From contig NZ_CP017689.1 of NCBI RefSeq assembly GCF_001831495.1, positions 2,418,001 through 2,482,000 on the forward strand: a DNA stretch of 64,000 nt, read 5' to 3'. Positions 9,552 to 18,592 of the stretch are shown one piece after another (the first letter of the stretch is position 1; every line of letters starts with the position of its first letter). Below the pieces are notes generated by a model. The model was given only the letters and a program-made list of their open reading frames with translations, had not been told where the DNA came from and ran no database searches. The stretch is from Thalassotalea crassostreae (GTDB lineage: Bacteria > Pseudomonadota > Gammaproteobacteria > Enterobacterales > Alteromonadaceae). Made by a program: the position numbers and the translations under genes.

Positions 9552-9715
9552 GGATTTCCTTTATAAATTAGGCTTAAAAGCCAATAAATCGTAATTTTTA
9601 ATGGGCCAATAATATCGTATAAATTAGCAACACTCTAGTATTCAAACAATCTGTTTTAACTATAGCTAATATTCAATTAGCATATAGACGACTTAACATT
9701 AGCTAAGTGACAGCG

Positions 9716-10489
9716 TTACTGACTGATAAGTGTTTGTGCGTATGCTCTCGCTTTCGCTAAATCTTGCTCGGTATCTACGCCTTCAACATCACTTCTATCA
9801 CTTGCTACTTGCACATGAATACGCTCACCTTGGTATAACACTCGCAGCTGTTCAAGCGCCTCTATCTGTTCAAGTTCACTGCTAGGCCAACTTACATAAT
9901 CTTTAATAAAGCCTGCGCGGTAGGCATAAATACCAATATGACGTAAATAGAAGTCACCGATCGTTTGAATGTCATCAACATTTAAAAATCGGTTGCGATC
10001 GTATGGCACTGTCGCCCGAGAAAAATAAATCGCATAACCGTCTTTATCGCATAACACTTTCACCGCATTAGGGTTTAAGGCTTCCTCTACAGAGTCAATC
10101 TTTACCGCAAGAGTCGCCATTCTGGCTTTATCTTGGTTTGCTAAATTCATTGCCACTTGCTCAATATTACTGCTTGGAATAAATGGTTCATCGCCTTGCA
10201 CATTGACAATAATCTCATCGCCATCAAACTGATATTTATCGACAACTTCTGCTAATCGTTCGGTGCCTGACTGATGACTACTTTTAGTGCGGCATACTTC
10301 AAAACCAGCGGCACTAACCACCGCTTCTACTTGAGCATTGTCAGTAGCAATAATCACCCGCTCTGCCCCAGACTTTTTGGCTTGTTCGGCAACCCAAAGG
10401 ATCATCGGCTTATCAGCAATGTCTAATAATACTTTGCCCGGTAAACGTGTTGATTCAAATCGGGCTGGAATGACAACAGTAAATTTCAT
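9716..10489 (-). CDS. kdsB: 3-deoxy-manno-octulosonate cytidylyltransferase KdsB
   Basis: KdsB activates Kdo with CTP to CMP-Kdo for the inner core of lipopolysaccharide. The nucleotide-binding motif [15 protein letters not shown] lies at residues 6-20, and the [10 protein letters not shown] motif that holds the metal-binding Asp near residue 95. Its 257 residues are typical. Its ATG overlaps the ycaR stop by one base (TAATG), indicating translational coupling. It is the last gene of the msbA-lpxK-ycaR-kdsB run. Confidence 0.98.
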   Translation of the reverse strand: MKFTVVIPARFESTRLPGKVLLDIADKPMILWVAEQAKKSGAERVIIATDNAQVEAVVSAAGFEVCRTKSSHQSGTERLAEVVDKYQFDGDEIIVNVQGDEPFIPSSNIEQVAMNLANQDKARMATLAVKIDSVEEALNPNAVKVLCDKDGYAIYFSRATVPYDRNRFLNVDDIQTIGDFYLRHIGIYAYRAGFIKDYVSWPSSELEQIEALEQLRVLYQGERIHVQVASDRSDVEGVDTEQDLAKARAYAQTLISQ

Positions 10490-10674
10490 TAGCTACGCTC
10501 TTCTTCGTTGAGTTTTCGTGCCTCTGTTTCTAGCAATACTGGAATATCTTTTTCGATAGCATAGGCAAGATGATCGAATTTGCATATCAGCTCATTGCGT
10601 TCTTTATTTACATCTAATTTCCCCTTGCATACAGGACAAGCAAGGATGTCTAATAACTTAATATCAAAGGCCAT
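10489..10674 (-). CDS. ycaR: Trm112-family small protein YcaR (UPF0434)
   Basis: A 61-residue protein of the Trm112p-like family. It begins [14 protein letters not shown], holding the CPxC pair of the usual zinc/fold motif, and has the [12 protein letters not shown] strand-helix end. The function of the bacterial stand-alone form is unclear; Trm112 proteins elsewhere are methyltransferase partners. It is sandwiched between lpxK (11-base overlap) and kdsB (1-base overlap), the conserved place for this gene in gammaproteobacteria. Confidence 0.93.
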   Translation of the reverse strand: MAFDIKLLDILACPVCKGKLDVNKERNELICKFDHLAYAIEKDIPVLLETEARKLNEEERS

Positions 10675-11674
10675 AATTATTACATCTCGTTAAAATTAAT
10701 TCGATAAGTTGCTCACCTTGAGCGTCGTTAAATTGAGCATCAACAGGTAAATACCAACTATTTTGATGACAATATTCTTTACACTTTACCGCGTCTTTTT
10801 CGGTCATTAACAGCGGTATGTCTTCACTAAAACTAGAAAAATCTTGTTCGCTAAAGTGGTGATGATCAACAAAACTACGTTTTTGCGCCAAACTAAAACC
10901 TAGTTCAGATAAGGTATTATAGAACCGATCAGGGTTGCCAATACCCGCCATAGCATTAACTTTGCCGGCACTGCATTGTTGTTGCAAAAACTGTTCAACC
11001 GATAAGCGTTGTTCAGTTTTAAGATTTATCAACTCTTGGCCACGCAACAACATAACTGTTTCGCCGACATCCGCTAAACCGCCATTTACGATCACACTAT
11101 CGACCGTTTTTAATCGCCACAAGCCTTCTCTAAGCGGGCCAGCAGGCATTAACCAACCATTACCGAAGCGACGTTTTCCGTCGACGATAACCAATTCAAC
11201 GTCTCGTTTTAATCGATAATGTTGCAAACCATCGTCGCTGATAATAAGAGTACAACCTTCAGCGATTAAACGTTCCACACCAGCAACCCTATCTGGACTT
11301 ACAACAACAGGGACGTTGCAACGTTGATAAATTAACACCGGCTCGTCACCTGCTTGAGTTGGTGTGGTGTCAGCAGTTAATAATAATGGTTGTTCATGTT
11401 TTTCACCGCCGTAACCGCGGCTAATCACCCCAACCTTATAACCTTTACTTTGCAATTGCTCAACTAAGTATACGACAACGGGCGTTTTACCATTGCCGCC
11501 AACACCGATATTGCCGACGATGACAACTGGCACATCTAATTTAGGAGTGGCAAGAACTTTAATGCGATATAACAAACGGCGGGTTGCAGACAACAGCCAA
11601 AATAAAACATTCAATGGCAATAACAACCATTTTATCGGATGATTTTGATACCAAGCTCGTTCGATTAAACGCAC
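10664..11674 (-). CDS. lpxK: Tetraacyldisaccharide 4'-kinase LpxK
   Basis: LpxK adds the 4'-phosphate to the lipid A disaccharide precursor at the inner membrane. The Walker A-like loop [12 protein letters not shown] lies near residue 54, preceded by an N-terminal hydrophobic helix ([20 protein letters not shown]) that anchors it. [16 protein letters not shown] near residue 145 holds the conserved catalytic-site DDGxQH. The start is a GTG (11674-11672) giving [10 protein letters not shown]. The 336 residues match the family. It lies 68 bases downstream of msbA. Confidence 0.97.
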   Translation of the reverse strand: MRLIERAWYQNHPIKWLLLPLNVLFWLLSATRRLLYRIKVLATPKLDVPVVIVGNIGVGGNGKTPVVVYLVEQLQSKGYKVGVISRGYGGEKHEQPLLLTADTTPTQAGDEPVLIYQRCNVPVVVSPDRVAGVERLIAEGCTLIISDDGLQHYRLKRDVELVIVDGKRRFGNGWLMPAGPLREGLWRLKTVDSVIVNGGLADVGETVMLLRGQELINLKTEQRLSVEQFLQQQCSAGKVNAMAGIGNPDRFYNTLSELGFSLAQKRSFVDHHHFSEQDFSSFSEDIPLLMTEKDAVKCKEYCHQNSWYLPVDAQFNDAQGEQLIELILTRCNNYGL

Positions 11675-11742
11675 AGTCTAATACCTAACCTTATTTTTCA
11701 AGGTAAAAGTTAACCATAAAAGTTGCAAATGAAAGCTCATCA

Positions 11743-13488
11743 TTATTCGCCAAACTGGAACGCGTGCAATTGAGCATAAGCACCATCATTTGTCATCAAC
11801 TCACTATGAGTGCCCTGTTCAATCAACTCACCTTGTTCCATTACCGCAATTAAGTCAGCGTTTTCAATGGTTGATAAGCGATGAGCAATAACAACACTGG
11901 TACGGTTCTTTTGCAATTCATTTAACGCGTCTTGAATATGGCGTTCAGACTCTGTATCTAATGCACTGGTCGCTTCATCTAAAATCAAGAACGGCGCATC
12001 ACATAGCAGTGCTCGTGCGATTGCTAAACGTTGGCGTTGACCGCCACTTAACATTGAACCATTTTCTCCGATTTCGGTATCTAAGCCATCGGGTAAGTTG
12101 GCAACAAATTCACTAACATGAGCGCTCTTAGCCGCTTGTTCAATTTCTTCGCGACTCGCATCTGGACGACCGTAAGCAATATTATTGGCAATAGTGTCAT
12201 TAAATAGCACCACTTGCTGCGACACATAAGCAAACTGTCGGCGCAAATCTCTTAATTTATAATCACGAATATTTTCGCCATCAATTAACACTTCGCCTTT
12301 ATCAACATTATAAAATCTCAACAATAACGAGCTTAACGTTGATTTACCGCTGCCTGAGCGCCCGACTAAAGCGATGGTTTTACCAGGTTGTACTTTCAAA
12401 CTTAGGTCTTTGATCGCCAACTTATCACTACCTTGATAGCTAAAACAAACATCTTTAAGTTCAATATCACCACGTGCTTTTTTCAGTTCTAATGCGCCCT
12501 GATCTTGCTCTACTTTTTCGTCTAACACTTCAAAAATACTTTGACCTGCAGCCATGCCTTTTTGAAACTCACTGTTGACAGTGGTGAGTAACTTAAGTGG
12601 TCTTAACATCATGATCATTGATGTCACTACGGTTGTAAAAATACCCGGCGTTAATACCGCTTGCATTTCTTCTCTGCTTGCCACGTACAAAACAAATGCT
12701 AAACCAAAGGACGCGATAATTTGAATTAACGGGACACTAATCCCCTTAGCCGTTACCATTTTCATCCGTTGCTGGCGATTATTATTATTTATTTTGGCAA
12801 AGCGTTTTGCTTCACGTTCTTGACCACCAAAAGTAAGCACGACTTTGTGGCCATTAAAAGTTTGCTCTGTTGCACTCGTTACTACACCCATCATCTTTTG
12901 GATGCGTTTACTTACCGCTCTAAAGCGTTTAGAAACAACCACGACAATGATCGATACCACAGGAATGATTAATAAAAAAATCGACGACAGCTGCCATGAA
13001 TAGTAAAACATGATGCTAATAAGCCCTGTGACAAATGCTCCTTCTCGCACTAAGGTGAGCAAGGCTTTTGACATTGCTTGTAATACTTGCTCTGAGTCGT
13101 AGGTTATCTTGGAAATTAGATTACCGGTAGATTCTTTATCATGAAACGGTACAGGCATGGCGATGATGTGCTCAAACAATTGTTGGCGCATACGCATCAC
13201 TAAATGATTACCCATCCAGGCGAGAAAGTAAGTCGAAATAAAATGGAAGGTACCGCGCAATACAAATGCCACTAAAACAAAGATTGGTGCGTACTTTAAG
13301 ATATCAGGGTTGGCCTGGGTCAAGCCCTCATCAATTAAAGGCTGAAGTTGAGAAAAAACTAGGGTATCAATTGCGGCATAACCAAGCATGCCAAAAACGG
13401 CAAGTGCAAGTCCCAGTCTCAATCCTTTTGTATAACTAAATAAGCGTTTAAAATTCTGCCAAGTGGTAGCAGTTTCTTGCTTTGTCAT
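11743..13488 (-). CDS. msbA: Lipid A export ABC transporter MsbA
   Basis: MsbA flips core-lipid A and phospholipids across the inner membrane as a homodimer of fused TM-ATPase subunits. Six membrane helices fill residues 20-320. The ATPase has Walker A GRSGSGKSTL near residue 377, the signature LSGGQRQRLAIARALL near residue 478, Walker B FLILDEATSALD, and the H-loop VVIAHRLST. Its 581 residues are standard. It starts the msbA-lpxK-ycaR-kdsB run and is 221 bases from comEC, which is in the same orientation. Confidence 0.98.
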   Translation of the reverse strand: MTKQETATTWQNFKRLFSYTKGLRLGLALAVFGMLGYAAIDTLVFSQLQPLIDEGLTQANPDILKYAPIFVLVAFVLRGTFHFISTYFLAWMGNHLVMRMRQQLFEHIIAMPVPFHDKESTGNLISKITYDSEQVLQAMSKALLTLVREGAFVTGLISIMFYYSWQLSSIFLLIIPVVSIIVVVVSKRFRAVSKRIQKMMGVVTSATEQTFNGHKVVLTFGGQEREAKRFAKINNNNRQQRMKMVTAKGISVPLIQIIASFGLAFVLYVASREEMQAVLTPGIFTTVVTSMIMMLRPLKLLTTVNSEFQKGMAAGQSIFEVLDEKVEQDQGALELKKARGDIELKDVCFSYQGSDKLAIKDLSLKVQPGKTIALVGRSGSGKSTLSSLLLRFYNVDKGEVLIDGENIRDYKLRDLRRQFAYVSQQVVLFNDTIANNIAYGRPDASREEIEQAAKSAHVSEFVANLPDGLDTEIGENGSMLSGGQRQRLAIARALLCDAPFLILDEATSALDTESERHIQDALNELQKNRTSVVIAHRLSTIENADLIAVMEQGELIEQGTHSELMTNDGAYAQLHAFQFGE

Positions 13489-13709
13489 AACACTCTCTTA
13501 TGATAATTTCCCAGCGATAATATTAAAATCGAGGGTAATAAACTGATAGACGAAACATTCCCTACCAGTATGATTATTTGCTCAATATCATATCGCTAAT
13601 TTACTGATAATAATAGCAAATAGCGCACTAACATGAGTGATTAATTTTACGCAGATAAAATTCTATTAAAGATGCTATAAAAAATGCAGTTAAAAGTTTA
13701 GCTAAAACA

Positions 13710-16070
13710 TCAGTTACGCCACGGCCAAAAAGGCATCAAGTGTTGATGATAATTTTCCACCGTTATGCCGTCATCATTCAGCTTAAAGCGAACTAAGCCA
13801 GCGTCGCTAGTAGTGTAAGTTTTGATGTTTAGTAATTGATAGTTTTGTTGTACGTGCACCACTGGCATGTTCCAGCGATTTAAAAAGCCGCTACTAAATA
13901 CCGCATAAGTCGGATTGACAGTGCTAAGAAACTCAATTGATGAAGAGGTTTTTGAGCCATGATGAGGAGCAATTAAGATATCACTCGCTAGCGTTAAGTG
14001 ACTAGCAATAAGGTTTCTTTCTATCTTGGCTGATATATCACCTGGTAATAGCACCACGTGATTATTGCTGCTGATCCTTAATACGCATGAGTGATCATTT
14101 TCTTCGCCGATAACTTTATCTGGCGATAGCATCTCGATGCTAAGTCCCTGCCATTCAATCAAACGGCCAGCGATACAATAGTGTTGTTTAGCTTGATGAA
14201 AATTATTTGCCAAATTTTTACTTGTATCATCATTAATATTTGCAACTAGATTGGACACCAATGATTGCATTAACAAATACCGCATACCACCACTGTGATC
14301 GTTATCACTATGACTGATAAACAAATAATCTAACTGCTCTATAAAACGCGCTCTGATGTAGGGATGAACAATGTTTTGCGAAAAAGTAAACCCAGATGGG
14401 AAGGCGGCGCCAGTATCGACCAATATTGCACGCCCTTGCTTTTCGATCATCACAGCTAAGCCATGACCAACATCAAATACAGTAAGTTGCCATTGTTGCT
14501 GTTTTTTATCCTTCTCCGACGAATAAAACCTAAACAAAAGTGGACAAAGTATCAAAACACAGGCAATCGAGCACAATTGTTTGGCATTAAAAAATCGAGT
14601 TAATCCAGTAGCAACAAGCACAGGTAACAATATTGCTAGCAAAATTGAGCTTACAGATAAATCGACCATAGTTGCATACGGCTGAATCAGATGTAAATAA
14701 GTAACAATAAACTGCAATCCCCAAATCGCCACTTGATACAAATACAACGCAGCCTCTTGTGATAGGGGCAAAAGCAAAGTCGCCAACAAAGTGATTGGTA
14801 TTGATGTTGTTGATAGAAAAGGAATAGCAACAATGTTCGCTAACATCGAAATTGTAGGCAGTTGTGAAAAGGTTAATAAATTCACGGGCGCTAACATGGT
14901 GCTGACAAAAAATTGAATAGTTAAAATGCTTAGCAACCATTTAGTTAGTTTTGGATATTTTGCCAGTAAAGCCCGGCTATAAAACAAACCATAAAATATA
15001 GCTATCACCGCTAACATAGACAGATAAAAACTAATATCGATAAGAGACAAAGGTTCAATCAAAAAGATAATAAAAACGCTGATCAATAGCCAAGGGATAA
15101 TCTGTACTTTTATCGCCCATATGCGTAGTGCCAAATAGACACAAATCATCACCAATGCTCGTATTGTCGACATCGAAAATCCTGCTAAATACGCATAAAA
15201 ACAAGCAATTAACAGACTGATAATAAATGGCAGTAAATAAAGTTTAGAGCTTTGTAGTATTGGTACAGGTAATATATACACCACAGCCTTGCCTAGCAAA
15301 AATCCTAATGTCGCGATTAACGATAAATGTAGACCTGAGATCGCCATTAAATGTTGAGTTCCTGTTTGCTTAAGTAATTGCCAATGCTGTTCATCTAAAT
15401 GAGACTTATCACCGATTGCCAAGGCAAATATATAAGGCGTTAAATGTTGGTCAATAGCAGCAGTTTCAGACTGTGACAATAAACTTAAAATATTCCAATA
15501 GGCTTGTTGGCGAATACTTGGCGTGGCATGAGTGACTGAATTTAAGTTTGATGTTTTTACGTAACCTGACACCACAATTCGATGGCTATGCAACCATCGT
15601 CGATATGAGAAACTACCGACATTAGCAAAGCCGTGAGCAGGCTTTAATTTCACCAATAGTTTTAATGAATCACCTTGACCAAAACTAAACGCAGGCGCTC
15701 GAAAGCTTAGCCTGACTATAAATGGTTGCTCTAACTCGACATTATCAATGCGCATAACGCGAAAATTAAAACGCCTGGTTTGCTCACTATGGGTCACCAG
15801 AGACATCACATCCCCCTCAATAGGATGAGGCTTTAAATGTAGGCTTTCCAGCTCAATCGGTGATTGCTGATGCCAGTTAATTAGCGGTTGAACGCTGAGT
15901 AGCAAATAGCAAAAACCAAGGGTTATAGGAAAAAATTTACGTACAAATGGAAAAAAGCAGAGACAAAAGCAAGACAATAACAGCGTAAGCAGATAAAATG
16001 CATCGGGAATTTCCGGTAACAGTAACGCCAAAAGCGCACCGAAAAGTATTTTTAGCAGCCACCGTTCCAT
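13710..16070 (-). CDS. comEC: ComEC/Rec2 DNA internalization protein
   Basis: ComEC is the inner-membrane channel through which single-stranded DNA enters during natural transformation. The 786-residue protein has N-terminal membrane helices, a soluble OB-like segment (~90-180), and the competence membrane domain (~200-500, including GTQHLMAISGLHLSLIA). It ends in a metallo-beta-lactamase-like domain (~535-770) with LVDTGAAFPSG and the metal motif HSDNDHSGG. Gene order comEC-msbA-lpxK is conserved in this class. Whether the host is competent cannot be judged from this window, which shows no pilus genes. Confidence 0.96.
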   Translation of the reverse strand: MERWLLKILFGALLALLLPEIPDAFYLLTLLLSCFCLCFFPFVRKFFPITLGFCYLLLSVQPLINWHQQSPIELESLHLKPHPIEGDVMSLVTHSEQTRRFNFRVMRIDNVELEQPFIVRLSFRAPAFSFGQGDSLKLLVKLKPAHGFANVGSFSYRRWLHSHRIVVSGYVKTSNLNSVTHATPSIRQQAYWNILSLLSQSETAAIDQHLTPYIFALAIGDKSHLDEQHWQLLKQTGTQHLMAISGLHLSLIATLGFLLGKAVVYILPVPILQSSKLYLLPFIISLLIACFYAYLAGFSMSTIRALVMICVYLALRIWAIKVQIIPWLLISVFIIFLIEPLSLIDISFYLSMLAVIAIFYGLFYSRALLAKYPKLTKWLLSILTIQFFVSTMLAPVNLLTFSQLPTISMLANIVAIPFLSTTSIPITLLATLLLPLSQEAALYLYQVAIWGLQFIVTYLHLIQPYATMVDLSVSSILLAILLPVLVATGLTRFFNAKQLCSIACVLILCPLLFRFYSSEKDKKQQQWQLTVFDVGHGLAVMIEKQGRAILVDTGAAFPSGFTFSQNIVHPYIRARFIEQLDYLFISHSDNDHSGGMRYLLMQSLVSNLVANINDDTSKNLANNFHQAKQHYCIAGRLIEWQGLSIEMLSPDKVIGEENDHSCVLRISSNNHVVLLPGDISAKIERNLIASHLTLASDILIAPHHGSKTSSSIEFLSTVNPTYAVFSSGFLNRWNMPVVHVQQNYQLLNIKTYTTSDAGLVRFKLNDDGITVENYHQHLMPFWPWRN

Positions 16071-16247
16071 AGTGAATCGTCCTTGTAAATAACTCAGTAT
16101 TAATGCAATCCATTGCTACACTAGAGTATAGACCTATTTTAATGATACAGTGGCGCGGTTGTCTAAAAGCAACAGCATAAAAATACAGAACCATTTAGCA
16201 AATAATAATTCGAATAATAAAAAATCGTTTAAAACAAAGAATCAAAT

Positions 16248-16760
16248 ATGCCAAAGAAATTGATAAAACGATGGTTACCAGATCATCAGACTATTAAAAC
16301 CAATAAACACCTACAGATATTTGGTGATGTGTTACATGACGCCAATTTATGGCATTTGAACCGCCGTTCTGTAGCAAAAGCATTCGCCATTGGGCTGTTC
16401 TTTGCATTTATTCCTGTACCGTTTCAAATGATGCTAGCTGCTGGCATGGCGATATTAGCCCATGGCAATTTGCCGCTCTCTGTCGCTTTGGTTTGGATCA
16501 GTAATCCTATTACCATCCCACCGATTTTTTATGCCTGCTACAAATTAGGTACGATTTTATTAAATGAACCTCCACAAGAATTTGCTTTTGAACTTAGTTG
16601 GCAATCATTAACAGAAACATTAGCCAATGTTGGCGGACCATTTTTACTTGGTTGTGGTGTCGCTGCATGTTTCTTTTCAATTCTTGGCTACACTGCGATT
16701 AATCTTATTTGGCGAATATCGGTGCGCAGTAATTGGAATAAGCGCTCAAACCGTAAGTAA
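16248..16760 (+). CDS. DUF2062 family inner-membrane protein
   Basis: This 170-residue protein matches the DUF2062 pattern: a basic amphipathic N-terminus (RWLPDHQTIKTNKHLQIFGD), then NRRSVAKAFAIGLFFAFIPVPFQM leading into membrane helices, and a C-terminal helix pair. The motif around SNPITIPPIFY (~residue 85) is characteristic. Function is unknown; members are often near comEC or lipid A genes. It diverges from comEC across 177 bases and ends at a palindromic terminator shared with the opposing operon. Confidence 0.85.
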   Translation: MPKKLIKRWLPDHQTIKTNKHLQIFGDVLHDANLWHLNRRSVAKAFAIGLFFAFIPVPFQMMLAAGMAILAHGNLPLSVALVWISNPITIPPIFYACYKLGTILLNEPPQEFAFELSWQSLTETLANVGGPFLLGCGVAACFFSILGYTAINLIWRISVRSNWNKRSNRK

Positions 16761-16817
16761 TACCAAGTAAACAATTATCTGCTCATTTTGATAAAATAAA
16801 TATATTCAAAAAACATT

Positions 16818-16859
16818 AGACACAAAAATGGCGATATTAATATCGCCATTTTTGTGTCT
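16818..16859. terminator. Bidirectional terminator: perfect 42-bp palindrome
   Basis: Bases 16818-16838 are the exact reverse complement of 16839-16859, with core AATGGCGATATT and A/T tracts at both sides. It lies between two converging genes (DUF2062 on plus, DUF1244 on minus) and provides a GC-containing stem followed by U residues on either strand. Confidence 0.9.
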
Positions 16860-16875
16860 GAACTCTGTATTAGCT

Positions 16876-17169
16876 TTACTTTTTCTGCAGCGCTTCAAAT
16901 GTTGCTAGTTGTTCAGGTGTTGCAGGTAATTGATGTTTCTCTTTCCATTCACTATATGGCATACCATAAACTTGTTGACGAGCATCATCAATATCAATTG
17001 TTTCTCCTTGCTCTTTTGCTTCAGCAACCATCCATTTTGAAAAACAGTTACGACAAAAACCTGCTAAGTTCATCAATTCAATATTTTGTACATCTTTACG
17101 CGCATCTAAATGCTTTAATAAACGGCGAAATACCGCTGCTTCAATTTGAGCTTGCTTATCACTAACCAC
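16876..17169 (-). CDS. DUF1244 family small protein
   Basis: A 97-residue protein with the DUF1244 core: AAVFRRLLKHLDARKDVQNI, then LMNLAGFCRNCFSKWMVAEA with two Cys spaced CRNC, then YGMPYSEWKEKHQ. The family is common in proteobacteria and has no established function; the Cys pair could bind metal. It is the last gene of mfd-csiV-DUF1244, 27 bases from csiV, and ends at the palindromic terminator. Confidence 0.88.
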   Translation of the reverse strand: MVSDKQAQIEAAVFRRLLKHLDARKDVQNIELMNLAGFCRNCFSKWMVAEAKEQGETIDIDDARQQVYGMPYSEWKEKHQLPATPEQLATFEALQKK

Positions 17170-17196
17170 GATTGTTCCTCGATGAGTATTTAATAT

Positions 17197-18552
17197 TTAT
17201 AGGTTTAGATTGTTATTATCTAATGATTGCGTTTCATCATCTAATTTGACCGGGCGTTCATGCCGTCTAATTTGCACGATCATGCCCATATATGGGTGAT
17301 CAAAGTAATGGATCTCTCCACTAATGACTCGACGATTTTGTTTAAAAGGTACTAATACTGTTTTTTCAGCGCTTTTGTCGTCACTGTTGCTTACTGTTTT
17401 ATTCGAATTTAAATCCGTGACATTCGCTTGCACACTAAACTGACTATTAATGAATAGGTAATGATCTAAATGAACATTAAACAAACCATCAATTGTGAAC
17501 GGCTGCAGTGGTTCGTTCTTATCTTTTCTAACGTCACTTGCTGCAAACAACTTTTCATCTTCACCAAGTCTCACGTCAGTGAGTAACGCTGTTCTATCAA
17601 AACTTTCTTGTTCACTGATGGCAATTACTTTCATCAAATGTTGTTCTATTTTCTGCTCTTCAGATAATAGTTGCGGCTCATTTAACAATTGCTGTTCAGA
17701 GTTTGCCTGTGACGTTTTCGACACCAACATTAACGTTTCAGGCTGCTCATTCATAGGCCAATTTTCACCTGCCATAAGACGTACTGGTACCGCTTTATTT
17801 CGTTCTAAAACAGGTTGACGCCACGCAACATGCAATACCGGTTTAAAGTGCTTTGAACGTTTTAACGAATTAGTGATATGACTTAAGCCAAGATTTTCTT
17901 TGTTCAATAAATATGGAACATTTGAATAAATATCTTCATGACCCGAGATCACTGTTGGTACTTGGTAAAAACTATTCGCGATAGCATTATCAAACTGATC
18001 AAATGATTGGTCATTACAATCAAGTTGTATGTTCGCTAACTGTTGCTCAATATCAGCTAAATTTTTCTGAATACTGGCTAGCAGATTACTTTGCTCAGCT
18101 GACAAATCAGTGTCTGCATCCGTATTCAATTGTTGTAACTGCTGGTCAATATCGGCAAGTTTGTCTGAGCTTGATGTTACAGAAGAAGACGATTTATTGG
18201 CGCTTTCAGGACACTCTTTTAATTGTTGCTGATAACTTACCAAGTTATAAAGGTAACTATTAATTAACTGCAGTTCTGGCTTTGAGCTTTGATTCTTGGT
18301 GGTTGCATGAAACTCTTCGTTATAGCGTGATTTGTTCATCAACTGCTCAACTAAAATCACTTCAATTTCAAACCAACGTAACTGTTCTTCTTCCTTAATC
18401 TCCTCATTAAGTTCTTCGTTCGCTGCTGCATCAACAGCGATTTCAGTCGTTGCAGATTGTGAAAAAGCAGGACTCATAAATAAGCATGCCGCGCAAACTG
18501 ATATGCTTACTTTCAATTTGCTGAACAAATTCGTTGGATTATTGAAGTTCAT
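17197..18552 (-). CDS. csiV: Peptidoglycan-binding periplasmic protein CsiV
   Basis: The 451-residue protein starts with a signal peptide (hydrophobic ISVCAACLFMSPAFS, cleavage near residue 32). After that come LRWFEIEVILVEQ and, at the C-terminus, DHPYMGMIVQIRR, the hallmarks of the CsiV family. In Vibrio cholerae CsiV binds peptidoglycan and supports PBP1A synthesis through LpoA. The middle (~residues 85-190) is a low-complexity Ser/Gln-rich, coiled-coil-like insert that is probably variable. It sits 40 bases after mfd, the usual neighbour. Function here is inferred from family and context. Confidence 0.85.
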   Translation of the reverse strand: MNFNNPTNLFSKLKVSISVCAACLFMSPAFSQSATTEIAVDAAANEELNEEIKEEEQLRWFEIEVILVEQLMNKSRYNEEFHATTKNQSSKPELQLINSYLYNLVSYQQQLKECPESANKSSSSVTSSSDKLADIDQQLQQLNTDADTDLSAEQSNLLASIQKNLADIEQQLANIQLDCNDQSFDQFDNAIANSFYQVPTVISGHEDIYSNVPYLLNKENLGLSHITNSLKRSKHFKPVLHVAWRQPVLERNKAVPVRLMAGENWPMNEQPETLMLVSKTSQANSEQQLLNEPQLLSEEQKIEQHLMKVIAISEQESFDRTALLTDVRLGEDEKLFAASDVRKDKNEPLQPFTIDGLFNVHLDHYLFINSQFSVQANVTDLNSNKTVSNSDDKSAEKTVLVPFKQNRRVISGEIHYFDHPYMGMIVQIRRHERPVKLDDETQSLDNNNLNL

Positions 18553-18592
18553 ATTTAACAGTGTCTTTCCTTTAACTAAATTAGTTTATTGG

